Shown piece by piece: positions 1 through 7,651 of a DNA stretch of 17,342 nucleotides (positions are counted from its first letter, which is position 1; the number at the start of each line of letters is the position of its first letter). The stretch is from Bacteroidales bacterium (GTDB taxonomy: Bacteria; Bacteroidota; Bacteroidia; Bacteroidales; P3). The DNA lies in NCBI GenBank assembly GCA_012837565.1, contig DUQY01000044.1, forward strand, positions 1 to 17,342, given 5' to 3'. The translations under genes were made by a program, and so were the position numbers. The notes beneath the pieces are model-generated. The model made no database searches and was not told the origin of the DNA. It was given only the letters and a program-made list of their open reading frames with translations.

Positions 1-356
1 AGCGTCCTCAAGACCTAATTGTAAAAAGTGTTATTAATAAGTCAGGCTTAAAGGTATATATTATCAAAAGTATTGATAAGAAACTACCTCTGGAAGATAT
101 TGCTCAGGCAAAAAACCTTGAAATGAATGCACTTCTAACAGAAATTGACAGCATAGTTGCTTCAGGAACCAAGCTTAATATTCAATATTGTATTGATGAG
201 ATGGTTGATCCATACCACCAAGAAGAAATACTAGACCTATTAAGAGAGTCAGAATATGATAATATTCATGAAATCCTTGAGGAGCTTGGAGAAGATGAGT
301 ATACCGAAGAAGAGGTTAGACTAATGAGAATTGTATTTTTATCAAAATTCGGGTAA
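1..356 (+). CDS. recQ: RecQ-family ATP-dependent DNA helicase, C-terminal fragment (5' end outside window)
   Basis: The open frame runs from base 3 without interruption to the TAA at 354-356, so the internal ATG at 123 is not the true start and the gene enters from the left. About 117 residues are visible. They match the extreme C-terminus of Bacteroidota RecQ: a helix-turn-helix-like stretch (RPQDLIVKS ... KLPLEDIAQAKNL) followed by an acidic tail with VDPYHQEEI, ELGEDEYTEEE and VRLMRI. RecQ is a 3'-5' DNA helicase acting in recombination and replication-fork repair. The helicase core, zinc-binding domain and most of the winged-helix region lie outside the window, so catalytic motifs cannot be checked. 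The stop is followed three bases later by aroB, which suggests co-transcription. The assignment rests on recall of the family tail, so it is good but not certain. Confidence 0.8.
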   Translation, partial: RPQDLIVKSVINKSGLKVYIIKSIDKKLPLEDIAQAKNLEMNALLTEIDSIVASGTKLNIQYCIDEMVDPYHQEEILDLLRESEYDNIHEILEELGEDEYTEEEVRLMRIVFLSKFG

Positions 357-359
357 TCT

Positions 360-1385
360 ATGGAGTCAAGTTTTAGAGAAACTCATAAAAACCTCAGTGA
401 TTTAAATAGCTTTCTTGCTTTAAGACCTAATTCTAAGAAATTTATATTACTGGATACAAACACATACACACATTGCTTGCCTGTCTTAATTGAAGAGGTT
501 GAAGAACTATATGGTGCAGAGATATTAGAAGTTGAAGAGGGGGAAGGAAGTAAATCCCTTTCAATTATTGATAACCTATCTAGTGCAATGATAGAATCTT
601 CTGCCGACAGAGATAGCATATTAATTTCATTAGGCGGAGGAGTAATCACAGATTTAGGAGGTTTTCTTGCCTCTGTTTTCAAAAGAGGTATACAACACAT
701 TTCAATTCCAACTACTGTTTTGGGAATGGTTGACGCTTCAATTGGAGGAAAAACAGCAGTTAATGTTGGAGAAATAAAGAATCAAATAGGCACATTCAAC
801 CATAATACCTTAGTTTATCTACATAAAGAATTCTTAGAAACTTTAGATAAGAGGCAAGTTCTTAATGGGATTGCTGAAATAATTAAAATATCAATAGTTA
901 AGGACGAATTACTTTGGCAAGAAATAAGAGAATCAAATCCAAATAAGGATGAAAGATTTTATAATGAATTTCTTGAAAAGAGTATATCATTAAAGGAGGA
1001 TATTGTAAGACAAGACCCAAACGAGGAAAATGAAAGAAAGATTTTAAACTTTGGGCATACTCTTGGGCATGCAATAGAGAGCATAACATTAAGCAAAGGT
1101 TTAGACGTGTTGCATGGTGAGGCTGTGGCTTCAGGAATTTACTACGCCATCAAGCTATCAGAACAAAAACTATCCTTCCCAAAAGACAAGGCAAAAGATA
1201 TATATGACTATCTAACCCAACATTATAAGATTGTTGATTTAAAGGAATATAAAGACTTAATATTAAATTATCTTGCTGCCGATAAGAAAAATATCAATGG
1301 CGAGTTTCGTTTTGTTTTATTAGAAGATATAGGAAAGCCATCCATCAATTTCATTATTACTAAAGAAGAAATATTAAACTTGTAA
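360..1385 (+). CDS. aroB: 3-dehydroquinate synthase
   Basis: AroB converts DAHP to 3-dehydroquinate, the second step of the shikimate pathway, in the cytoplasm, using NAD+ and a divalent metal. The 341 residues are close to the usual family length. Visible motifs are the NAD-binding glycine turn GGGVITDLGG (about 92-101), PTTVLGMVDASIGGKTAVN (about 117-135), KNQIGTFN (about 140-147), NGIAEIIK (169-176), NFGHTLGHAIES (230-241) and LHGEAVASG (251-259). The expected metal ligands are all there: E173, H233 and H252. The ATG at 360 begins three bases after the recQ stop, so it probably shares the recQ transcript. It is followed by a new promoter at 1393. Nothing is truncated. No other shikimate gene is adjacent, as is common in this phylum. 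Confidence 0.97.
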   Translation: MESSFRETHKNLSDLNSFLALRPNSKKFILLDTNTYTHCLPVLIEEVEELYGAEILEVEEGEGSKSLSIIDNLSSAMIESSADRDSILISLGGGVITDLGGFLASVFKRGIQHISIPTTVLGMVDASIGGKTAVNVGEIKNQIGTFNHNTLVYLHKEFLETLDKRQVLNGIAEIIKISIVKDELLWQEIRESNPNKDERFYNEFLEKSISLKEDIVRQDPNEENERKILNFGHTLGHAIESITLSKGLDVLHGEAVASGIYYAIKLSEQKLSFPKDKAKDIYDYLTQHYKIVDLKEYKDLILNYLAADKKNINGEFRFVLLEDIGKPSINFIITKEEILNL

Positions 1386-1392
1386 TTTTTTA

Positions 1393-1423
1393 TTTGATAT
1401 CTACTTATTTATTTGTATATTTG
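1393..1423 (+). promoter_or_regulatory. Bacteroides-type sigma promoter (TTTG-N19-TAnnTTTG)
   Basis: A -33 element TTTG (1393-1396) lies 19 bases upstream of a perfect -7 element TATATTTG (1416-1423). This is the primary sigma factor consensus of Bacteroidota. Transcription should start near 1429, about 20 bases before the ATG at 1450. It would drive the T9SS cargo gene and probably lptE and the DUF2723 gene behind it. Confidence 0.8.
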
Positions 1424-1449
1424 CATTCTAAATAATAAAACAATTTCTT

Positions 1450-2379
1450 ATGAAAAAAATATTATCATTTTTAGTACTATCATTTTTTGCACTTTCAATG
1501 AATGCACAAAATGCTTTTATAAATGGAGGCTTCGAAACATGGTCAGGCTCTCTTCCTGTAGGCTGGAAAACTCTTTCGGCTCTAGGAGTAAACCTATCAA
1601 ATGTTAGCAAGTCAACCGAAGCTAATTCAGGAAACTATGCAGTTAAAATTGCAGGGAAGAAACTAATGGTACCTATTGCGGGAATGACAAGTGCTCCAGG
1701 GCTTATAACCAATGCAACCCTTAATGTTATGGGATTAGCACAATTGGATATGGACAATATTGATTTGACCCAATTATCAAATCTTCTAACTGATGGTACT
1801 GACCTAACAGAAAAACCTACAAAAGTAAGCGGTTATTATAGCTGGAATGCTTCTGCGGGGAATAATGAACAATTCTTAATCGCTACCTTAGTTATTAGTG
1901 ACCTATCAGGAACAAGAGAAGTTATTGGAATGGCTAACTTTGCTGACATCCCTGAATTTAATGGATCAATGAAAGCAACATATGCTTCATTTGAAAGTGA
2001 GATAATGTATTTAAACCCAACTGCAATTCCAACCGAATTAGTTTTCCTTGCACTAACAATGAGTACGGACTCAAATGCAACAAGCTTTGGGTACTTACTT
2101 TTAGATGATGTTACAATGACTACACAAATTGGACTTGAAAAAATAACTAATGACAAAAAGACTCCATTAGTTATTTATCCTAATCCAACTAATGGAGAGT
2201 TTAGATTAAATGTTAAATCTAACGTTGAAGTTAGTGTTTATAACCAACTAGGACAAGTTGTTATTCATCCAATGAATTACTCTCCAAATGCTAAAGTTTC
2301 TGTTAAAGAAAAAGGCGTTTACTATGTTAGGATAAAAGATGCAAATGGAACAAAGACACAAAAACTAATAGTTAAATAA
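1450..2379 (+). CDS. Secreted protein with T9SS type A C-terminal sorting domain
   Basis: Residues 1-20 are a signal peptide ending S-M-N-A-Q. The C-terminal 70 residues (about 240-309) form a type A T9SS sorting domain: VIYPNPTNGEF, then VSVYNQLGQVV, GVYYVRIKD and a final QKLIVK. In this family the domain carries the protein through the outer membrane and is normally removed, leaving the cargo on the surface or released. The middle (about 22-225) begins NGGFETW and contains KPTKVSGYYSWN and FGYLLLDDV, a layout seen in beta-sandwich, carbohydrate-binding-like domains such as PCMD; that similarity is from memory and only suggestive. No catalytic motif is seen. The gene has its own upstream promoter and is followed after 17 bases by lptE. 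The Sec and T9SS export calls are firm; the ligand or substrate is unknown. Confidence 0.88.
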   Translation: MKKILSFLVLSFFALSMNAQNAFINGGFETWSGSLPVGWKTLSALGVNLSNVSKSTEANSGNYAVKIAGKKLMVPIAGMTSAPGLITNATLNVMGLAQLDMDNIDLTQLSNLLTDGTDLTEKPTKVSGYYSWNASAGNNEQFLIATLVISDLSGTREVIGMANFADIPEFNGSMKATYASFESEIMYLNPTAIPTELVFLALTMSTDSNATSFGYLLLDDVTMTTQIGLEKITNDKKTPLVIYPNPTNGEFRLNVKSNVEVSVYNQLGQVVIHPMNYSPNAKVSVKEKGVYYVRIKDANGTKTQKLIVK

Positions 2380-2396
2380 TAAGAATTAAAACTAAT

Positions 2397-2897
2397 TTGA
2401 AAAAAGTTACTCTTAGTATAGTAATTACAATCTTATTTAGCTCTTGTATTGGAGGTTACTCCTTTACAGGAGCTTCTATTTCTCCAGAGACAAAGACTTA
2501 TAGCGTAGATCAATTTCAAAATAGAGCAAGTATTATACAACCAATGCTAGCCTCAGACCTAACGCTTGCCCTAATAAACAAAATAAGCTCTGGATCCAAT
2601 CTTCAATCAGTTAATAGCGATGCCGATATTAGTTTTAAAGGAACTATTATTAGCTATAATATAACCCCAGTTTCCATTCAGGGCGACGACAAGGCTGCAA
2701 AGAACCGCCTAACCATTTCCATTAAAGTTGTTTGTGTAAATAGGAAAGACAAGAAAATGGATTTCACTCAGAACTTCTCCAAGTTTAGGGATTACGATAG
2801 CAGTCTTTCACTTAACGATGTTGAAGAGGCATTAATAAAGCAGATAAATGAAGAGTTGATTGAGGATGTCTTCAATAAGGCATTCGTAAATTGGTAG
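2397..2897 (+). CDS. lptE: LptE-family LPS-assembly lipoprotein, TTG start
   Basis: The protein starts with a lipoprotein signal: KKVTLSIVITILFSSC, lipobox FSSC, with C17 as the lipidated residue. The body matches the Bacteroidota LptE family: AAKNRLTISIKV (about residues 100-110), a SLNDVEEALIKQINEELI helix and the family-typical end VFNKAFVNW. LptE plugs the LptD barrel and helps insert lipopolysaccharide into the outer leaflet. The length of 166 residues is normal. The start is TTG at 2397; there is no in-frame ATG that would keep the whole signal peptide, so TTG is the most likely initiator. The gene lies 17 bases after the T9SS cargo gene and 28 bases before the DUF2723 gene, consistent with one transcript. 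Confidence 0.88.
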   Translation: MKKVTLSIVITILFSSCIGGYSFTGASISPETKTYSVDQFQNRASIIQPMLASDLTLALINKISSGSNLQSVNSDADISFKGTIISYNITPVSIQGDDKAAKNRLTISIKVVCVNRKDKKMDFTQNFSKFRDYDSSLSLNDVEEALIKQINEELIEDVFNKAFVNW

Positions 2898-2925
2898 GTA
2901 GATCCAATTATATATTCAAGCAAAG

Positions 2926-5916
2926 ATGATAAAATACAAAAAGACAGTAAATCATATTGGTTGGATAATTGGAATACTAACCTCAGTTCTCTACATACTT
3001 TGTGCAGAACCTACACTTTCGTTTTGGGATAGCGGAGAATATATACTTTCAAGCTCAAAACTACAAGTTGGTCACCCACCAGGAGCCCCACTCTATCAAA
3101 TTATCGGAGCCTTCTTCTCCATCTTTAGTTTCTCAAACCCAAAACTCATAGCACCATTAGTTAATGCCCTATCAGCACTTGCATCAGGAGCAAGCATTTG
3201 CTTCCTTTTCTGGATAATAGTACGCCTAATGTATCGTTTTAGCAATAAATACATTTCAAATATTATTGCAGGAGTAATCGGAGCCTTAGTCTTTGCATTC
3301 TCCGACACGTTTTGGAACTCAGCAATTGAAGCAGAGGTTTACGCATTATCAATTCTCTTTACCACAATAACCTTTTGGTCAATACTTAAATGGGACGAAA
3401 AACCTCATCCAAGGTGGATAATCTTCATAGTTTTTATGATTGGTCTTTCAATTGGAGTACATTTACTATCCCTTCTTGTTCTACCAGCTATCTTTCTTAT
3501 TGTTTATTTTCATTATAGAAAAGGAACGCTTTCAGGAATAACCACCACCCTAATAATATCTTCTGCTATTATTGGCATAACACTTTGGCTAATAATACCA
3601 GGCATTCTAAAACTTATAAGCCTTAACCCTATATTAGTAATAATATCAATCACCTTTATATTAGCTTTACTATTTGCCTTATCTCTTTGGAAAAAACTCC
3701 CCCTTCTCAATACCATTATCCTAGCAACAAGTTTCTTCCTTATTGGTTACTCAACTTTTTTTGTCTTAGTTATAAGATCCAAGGCAGACACCCCAATAAA
3801 TGAATACAGACCTAATACTGCCAAAGACCTTAAATCATACCTACAACGTGAGGCTTACGGAAAAACACCACTTGTTTACGGACCAAGTTATACTGCACTT
3901 CCTCCAAAGGACTTTAAGATAACAGAAAAAGGTTTAGAGCCAATATTCGATAGGGAACTCATGATGTTATTCCCAAGAATGTGGAACTATAATAACCCAA
4001 ACTACGAAACAGGCTATGTTGATTGGGCAGGTATTCCTCAAGATACTGTTGTTATTAATGGACAGATAAGAGCCAAACCAAGTTGGATACAAAACATTCA
4101 GTTCTTTGCTAACTACCAGATTGGCTATATGTATACTCGTTACCTTCTTTGGAACTTTGTTGGCAAGACCAATGACGAGCAAGGCTTTGGCGACAATCAC
4201 AGAGGACAATGGATGACAGGCATAGAACCAATTGACGAATTCCTAAACAAAAGCACAGACATTCAACCCTCACATAGAGTAAACAAAGCAAATAATCTAT
4301 ACTTCGGCATACCCTTTCTTCTTGCAATAATAGGTATCTTCTACCATATAGGAAGAGATACAAAGGGATTTTTTGCCCTTATGGCATTATTTATCTTCAC
4401 AGGCATAGCAATAACCATTTATCTCAACGAATACGCCTACCAACCAAGAGAAAGAGACTACGCCTATATCGGCTCCTTTATGGCATTTAGCATCTGGGTC
4501 GCTATAGGTTCTTTTGCCATAAGTCAGTGGTTAGTAAATCTTATTAGAGTGAGAAAACCAAAATACGTCTTGCCATGTTTCTTTCTTGTACCAGGCCTAA
4601 TGTTTGCACAAAACTTCAATGACCATAACCGATCCCATAGATATACTGCCCATAACTTCGCCTCCTCAATTCTTTTGAGCTGTGATGAAAACGCAATACT
4701 CTTTGTAAATGGAGACAACGACACCTTCCCTCTTTGGTACTTACAAGAAGTTGAAGGTATAAGACAAGATGTTAGAGTAATTAACCTACAACTACTTAAT
4801 AGCCCAGAGTATATTGAGAAACTTACAAAGAAAGTATATAGTTCTGAGAAAATAGAACTTATAGCAAAGAAAGAAACCTATTATAATAACGATTGGAACG
4901 TTTGTTTTATTAACCCAAGCAATAAGCCACTTGAAATAAAAACTGCCCTTAAAGATTTGTATAATGAAAAAAATGCAATACAAATTAATAAATCAAGATT
5001 CTACGCCCTTGCTTCCAACAAAATACAAATAGGTATAGACTCCTCCAAACAAATGGACATAAAGATAGAAAGCTCTGAGATGACCAAAAGCACGATGATA
5101 GTCTATGATATAATAGCAAGCAATATAAACAAGAGACCTATTTACTTCTCCAACTATTCGGTTGAGGATATATTTGGGTTTGAGGAGTACGTAACAAACG
5201 AAGGCTTTCTTAATAAACTCACCACACAAAAGCAAAAGCCACAAAACATAATTGTAGAGACAAAAGACATTAATTTCTCCACCGATAAGATGTACGAAAA
5301 CCTAATGCACAACTACGCATTAAAGAACTTCGACAAGAAAAACATATACTACGACGAACTACATAGGAGCATAATAGAACAATTTGCCCAACAAACCTCC
5401 ATACTTACCCACCTCTTAATTGAAGAAGGGAAACCAGAAAAAGCTCTTGCCGTTGCAAATCTTTGCATAGAGAAAATCCCTCCTACAATTCACAACTACC
5501 CATATGTCCTATCCGAAATCTCAATAGTCTATTCCCTACTCGAAGAAGACCAAAAAGCAGAAGCACTTATGAGTATTGTAGTAAAGTACTTCACCCAAGA
5601 AATGGATTACTTCCTAGACCTTACCCCTTACGAACAATCTCAAAACCGACTAACAGCCCAAAAACTAATAGGCACATGGATTAGTCTCTGCGAAATAACC
5701 GAGCAGTGGGGCTTAGAACCCCTTCGAGTTCAACTTGCAGACCAGTTTTTCACCTACGCCTCACCCTACTGCCTTGCTTGCTTTGACCAATTAAATAGAT
5801 TAAATAAAAACCCAGACTATTACTCAGAGGAAATCGAAAGACTCAACTCCTTATTAGAAATAATATATTCCTTTGCCGAAAAATACGAAGAACAGCTCCC
5901 TGTTCTAAAACAATAA
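2926..5916 (+). CDS. DUF2723 (TMEM260-like) GT-C membrane protein, putative protein O-mannosyltransferase
   Basis: This is a 996-residue integral membrane protein. The N-terminal 280 or so residues hold many hydrophobic helices, and the first periplasmic loop carries FWDSGEY (33-39) followed by VGHPPGAPLYQ (48-58). That acidic motif is characteristic of DUF2723 and corresponds to the D/E active-site loop of GT-C glycosyltransferases. FWNSAIEAEVYALS (129-142) is a further family signature. A second block of helices is interspersed with soluble loops (YAYQPRERDYAYIGSF and GDNDTFPLWYLQEVEGIRQDVRV). The last 130 or so residues look like TPR-type helical repeats (EEGKPEKALAVANLCIEKI). The eukaryotic relative TMEM260 is a protein O-mannosyltransferase; a polyprenyl-linked sugar donor and exported protein acceptors here are inference. 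It lies 28 bases after lptE. A 21-bp repeat array begins about ten bases after its stop. Confidence 0.85.
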   Translation: MIKYKKTVNHIGWIIGILTSVLYILCAEPTLSFWDSGEYILSSSKLQVGHPPGAPLYQIIGAFFSIFSFSNPKLIAPLVNALSALASGASICFLFWIIVRLMYRFSNKYISNIIAGVIGALVFAFSDTFWNSAIEAEVYALSILFTTITFWSILKWDEKPHPRWIIFIVFMIGLSIGVHLLSLLVLPAIFLIVYFHYRKGTLSGITTTLIISSAIIGITLWLIIPGILKLISLNPILVIISITFILALLFALSLWKKLPLLNTIILATSFFLIGYSTFFVLVIRSKADTPINEYRPNTAKDLKSYLQREAYGKTPLVYGPSYTALPPKDFKITEKGLEPIFDRELMMLFPRMWNYNNPNYETGYVDWAGIPQDTVVINGQIRAKPSWIQNIQFFANYQIGYMYTRYLLWNFVGKTNDEQGFGDNHRGQWMTGIEPIDEFLNKSTDIQPSHRVNKANNLYFGIPFLLAIIGIFYHIGRDTKGFFALMALFIFTGIAITIYLNEYAYQPRERDYAYIGSFMAFSIWVAIGSFAISQWLVNLIRVRKPKYVLPCFFLVPGLMFAQNFNDHNRSHRYTAHNFASSILLSCDENAILFVNGDNDTFPLWYLQEVEGIRQDVRVINLQLLNSPEYIEKLTKKVYSSEKIELIAKKETYYNNDWNVCFINPSNKPLEIKTALKDLYNEKNAIQINKSRFYALASNKIQIGIDSSKQMDIKIESSEMTKSTMIVYDIIASNINKRPIYFSNYSVEDIFGFEEYVTNEGFLNKLTTQKQKPQNIIVETKDINFSTDKMYENLMHNYALKNFDKKNIYYDELHRSIIEQFAQQTSILTHLLIEEGKPEKALAVANLCIEKIPPTIHNYPYVLSEISIVYSLLEEDQKAEALMSIVVKYFTQEMDYFLDLTPYEQSQNRLTAQKLIGTWISLCEITEQWGLEPLRVQLADQFFTYASPYCLACFDQLNRLNKNPDYYSEEIERLNSLLEIIYSFAEKYEEQLPVLKQ

Positions 5917-5926
5917 CTCTTAGCAT

Positions 5927-6000
5927 CAATCTCCTGACTCTGCGTACCAATCTCCTAAGTCTGCGTATCAATTTTCTCTTTCTTTGATTCAATCTCCAAT
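5927..6000. repeat. Degenerate tandem repeat with 21-bp period
   Basis: Units start with CAAT at 5927, 5948, 5969 and 5990, exactly 21 bases apart. The first two units share CAATCTCCT and TCTGCGTA and differ mainly in the middle. The third is strongly diverged and the fourth keeps only CAATCTCC before it passes into the 22-bp array. The repeat starts about ten bases after the stop of the DUF2723 gene. The period is a multiple of three, but it lies beyond that stop and I see no gene in it. Confidence 0.7.
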
Positions 6001-6077
6001 TCATGGCATGATACTGGTCGTTTCATGGCATGAAACAATAAGAATCATGCCATGAAACGACCAACATCATGGCATGA
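6001..6077. repeat. Four near-palindromic 11-mers at exact 22-bp spacing, with a 19-bp inverted repeat
   Basis: The 11-mer TCATGGCATGA occurs at 6001, 6023 and 6067, and its reverse complement TCATGCCATGA at 6045. All four starts are exactly 22 bases apart, separated by 11-base variable spacers. The two central copies are part of a perfect 19-bp inverted repeat, TGGTCGTTTCATGGCATGA (6015-6033) and its complement (6045-6063), around an 11-base loop. As RNA this would form a very strong hairpin after the DUF2723 gene. It lacks a directly adjacent U tract, so a classical terminator is not certain. Confidence 0.85.
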
Positions 6078-6176
6078 TTCTGACACTGAATCTTCGTTCT
6101 AATTTTTTCTTTCCTAATAAGAGAAGATTATTTCAATGATTGACAAAATTATATCTGTAAATATCAACTAATTTAG

Positions 6177-6341
6177 TTATACATTGAAACGGAAATGCAT
6201 TATGTCGCCATCTTTAACTACATATTCTTTGCCTTCAACTCCCATCTTGCCTGCTTCCTTGCATGCTGCTTCACTTTTTAAAGATATATAGTCTTCATAT
6301 TTTATTACTTCAGCACGGATAAATCCTTTTTCAAAGTCAGT
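6177..6341 (-). pseudogene. Detached 3' end of ychF (last 54 codons plus stop)
   Basis: Read on the minus strand, this segment encodes TDFEKGFIRAEVIKYEDYI and continues to DGDIMHFRFNV and a stop, matching residues 314-367 of the intact ychF at 8572-9675. It is in the same orientation, offset by 2395 bases. Bases 6253-6338 are identical to 8648-8733 (86 bp). The remainder shows nine differences, six synonymous and three in two codons giving K/Q and V/I. There is no stop or frameshift in the piece, so it looks like a once-functional allele end. Past T314 the homology ends abruptly; the frame continues for about 13 unrelated residues and then stops. No start or GTPase domain is present, so it cannot make YchF. 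Confidence 0.93.
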
Positions 6342-6639
6342 CAAGTTTTCCCTTGCAAGTTGCTCCCAAGCAGAGCTTGTTTACTCTTATTTGACTAAAA
6401 AAAATTAGAAATAAATTTATAATACACCTCTGATTGCTCAAAAAAAACAGCCTGAATTTTGTCCATTAGACCGTATTTTAATTTCAAGTCAAATATATGC
6501 AAGATGAAAGCTGGTAATAAAATAATAAACAGAAAAAATACATAATATATACGAAAAACATAATTAAACATAATTAAACATAATTAATCGTTCATTTGCT
6601 AAATATGTCGTATTATTGCATAAATTTAAGTTAAAAATT
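6342..6639. other. AT-rich intergenic stretch at the left edge of the inserted segment
   Basis: There is no convincing gene here. Just inside the ychF homology break lie the palindrome CTTGCAAG (6352-6359) and a GC-richer patch to about 6380, which may be the left end of the inserted DNA. The rest is very AT-rich. A weak -7-like TATTATTG at 6611-6618, one mismatch from TAnnTTTG, could serve the lipoprotein gene at 6640, but no well-spaced -33 element was found. Confidence 0.5.
6559..6588 (+). repeat. Three tandem 10-bp repeats (CATAATTAAA)
   Basis: CATAATTAAA is repeated at 6559, 6569 and 6579, the last ending in T in place of A. It lies about 50 bases upstream of the lipoprotein start, just upstream of where a promoter would be expected. 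It could act as an AT-rich upstream element or simply be slippage-prone sequence. Confidence 0.75.
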
Positions 6640-7638
6640 ATGATTAAAAAACTTTTTTTAGCATCCTTGCTAGGATTATTATTTTCGTGTTCAGATGAAC
6701 ATATTAATAATCCAGATTATAACTCAACAAAAGTATTGAGTTATAATATTAAAAAATCAGAAGTCACATTACTATCTTTTCAAAACATTGAAGCTTATGA
6801 AAGTAAATTAGCTGAATTAGATAGTCTTAGAAAGATTAAGTTAGAAGAATTCACAAAACTGTATAATTACTTATCTGAAGAAGATTATAATAATAAGATA
6901 GAAGAGTTAGGATTTATTGAGGATTCACCATATATTGAATTTGAACATAAAATGAACTTTCATCATTCTATGAGAAAAGAATTTACTACAGAGGAAGAAA
7001 AAAATCTTGAAGAAGATAATATTGACAACATTGACAAATTAAATGAAGCTTACCCATTTTCTGTTGCTCAAATGACTTTATTAAATTATAAAGGAGAAGT
7101 AATAATTGGAAAGTCAATATTTAAATTCTCAAAAGATGGATATATAGAAATTAGAGATGGTGATTTAACTAAATTAATAAAAATAAACAATGGTGATTTA
7201 ACTATATTTTCTGACACAAACGTGATTGTTACCTATAAAGAAGCAACTGAAAACATACCTACTGTAGAATGCTATAGATGGAAATCTAAAGAAGAATCTT
7301 TCTACTTCAATAATAATTCAGAAAAGGTTATTTATAAAGTCCGATTTCACAGTTATCCTTGGAAAGGAACTGGATTTGCAGAAATAAACAATTATAAAAA
7401 AACTGGGAAGAAATGGAAAAAAAGAGCAAAAAGGATGTCTGTTAATCTTCAAATTCAATTTTCTGATAAAGATTGTTATGTTGTTACAAGAGGATTTGAT
7501 TCGGATTCAGAATACTCTAAGAATGTAGATGTGTATTTTTCTTCATGGGGATCATTCCCTCAATATAGAGCAAATAAAGATACTGGAATAAGAGCTTCAT
7601 TCTTTTTTGGTAGCTTTTCAAAATTATTATCACTATAA
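6640..7638 (+). CDS. Exported lipoprotein of unknown function (332 aa)
   Basis: From the ATG at 6640 the protein begins MIKKLFLASLLGLLFSCSDE, a typical lipoprotein signal with lipobox LFSC and the +1 Cys at residue 17. An upstream TTG at 6616 would add eight residues before the signal and is less likely. After the signal there is a helical, acidic region (about residues 45-125) with ELDSLRKIKLEEF and EEDYNNKIEELGF, then a beta-rich half with IRDGDLTKLIKINNGDLTIF. Near the C-terminus is a basic patch, KKTGKKWKKRAKR. I do not recognise the family. It lies in the segment bracketed by the two ychF ends and 13 bases before a barrel protein, so the two probably act together at the outer membrane. 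Codon choice is strikingly A/T-ending compared with the DUF2723 gene. Function cannot be assigned. Confidence 0.75.
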   Translation: MIKKLFLASLLGLLFSCSDEHINNPDYNSTKVLSYNIKKSEVTLLSFQNIEAYESKLAELDSLRKIKLEEFTKLYNYLSEEDYNNKIEELGFIEDSPYIEFEHKMNFHHSMRKEFTTEEEKNLEEDNIDNIDKLNEAYPFSVAQMTLLNYKGEVIIGKSIFKFSKDGYIEIRDGDLTKLIKINNGDLTIFSDTNVIVTYKEATENIPTVECYRWKSKEESFYFNNNSEKVIYKVRFHSYPWKGTGFAEINNYKKTGKKWKKRAKRMSVNLQIQFSDKDCYVVTRGFDSDSEYSKNVDVYFSSWGSFPQYRANKDTGIRASFFFGSFSKLLSL

Positions 7639-7651
7639 ATAAGAATAGATT

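Noticed and set aside
123..356. Stand-alone 77-residue gene
   Set aside because: The frame is open to the left edge of the window and the sequence upstream of the ATG continues the RecQ C-terminal domain, so it is part of recQ.
5463..5684. 73-codon plus-strand frame inside the DUF2723 gene
   Set aside because: It is an alternative frame of the TPR-like part of a clearly coding gene, with no signal or family feature of its own.
6616..6639. TTG at 6616 as the start of the lipoprotein gene
   Set aside because: It would place eight residues before the lipoprotein signal and overlap a -7-like element; the ATG at 6640 gives a clean lipobox signal.
6381..6640. Small minus-strand gene in the AT-rich gap (a 23-codon frame)
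   Set aside because: It is very short, rich in Phe and Lys as expected of AT-rich noncoding DNA, and without recognisable features.
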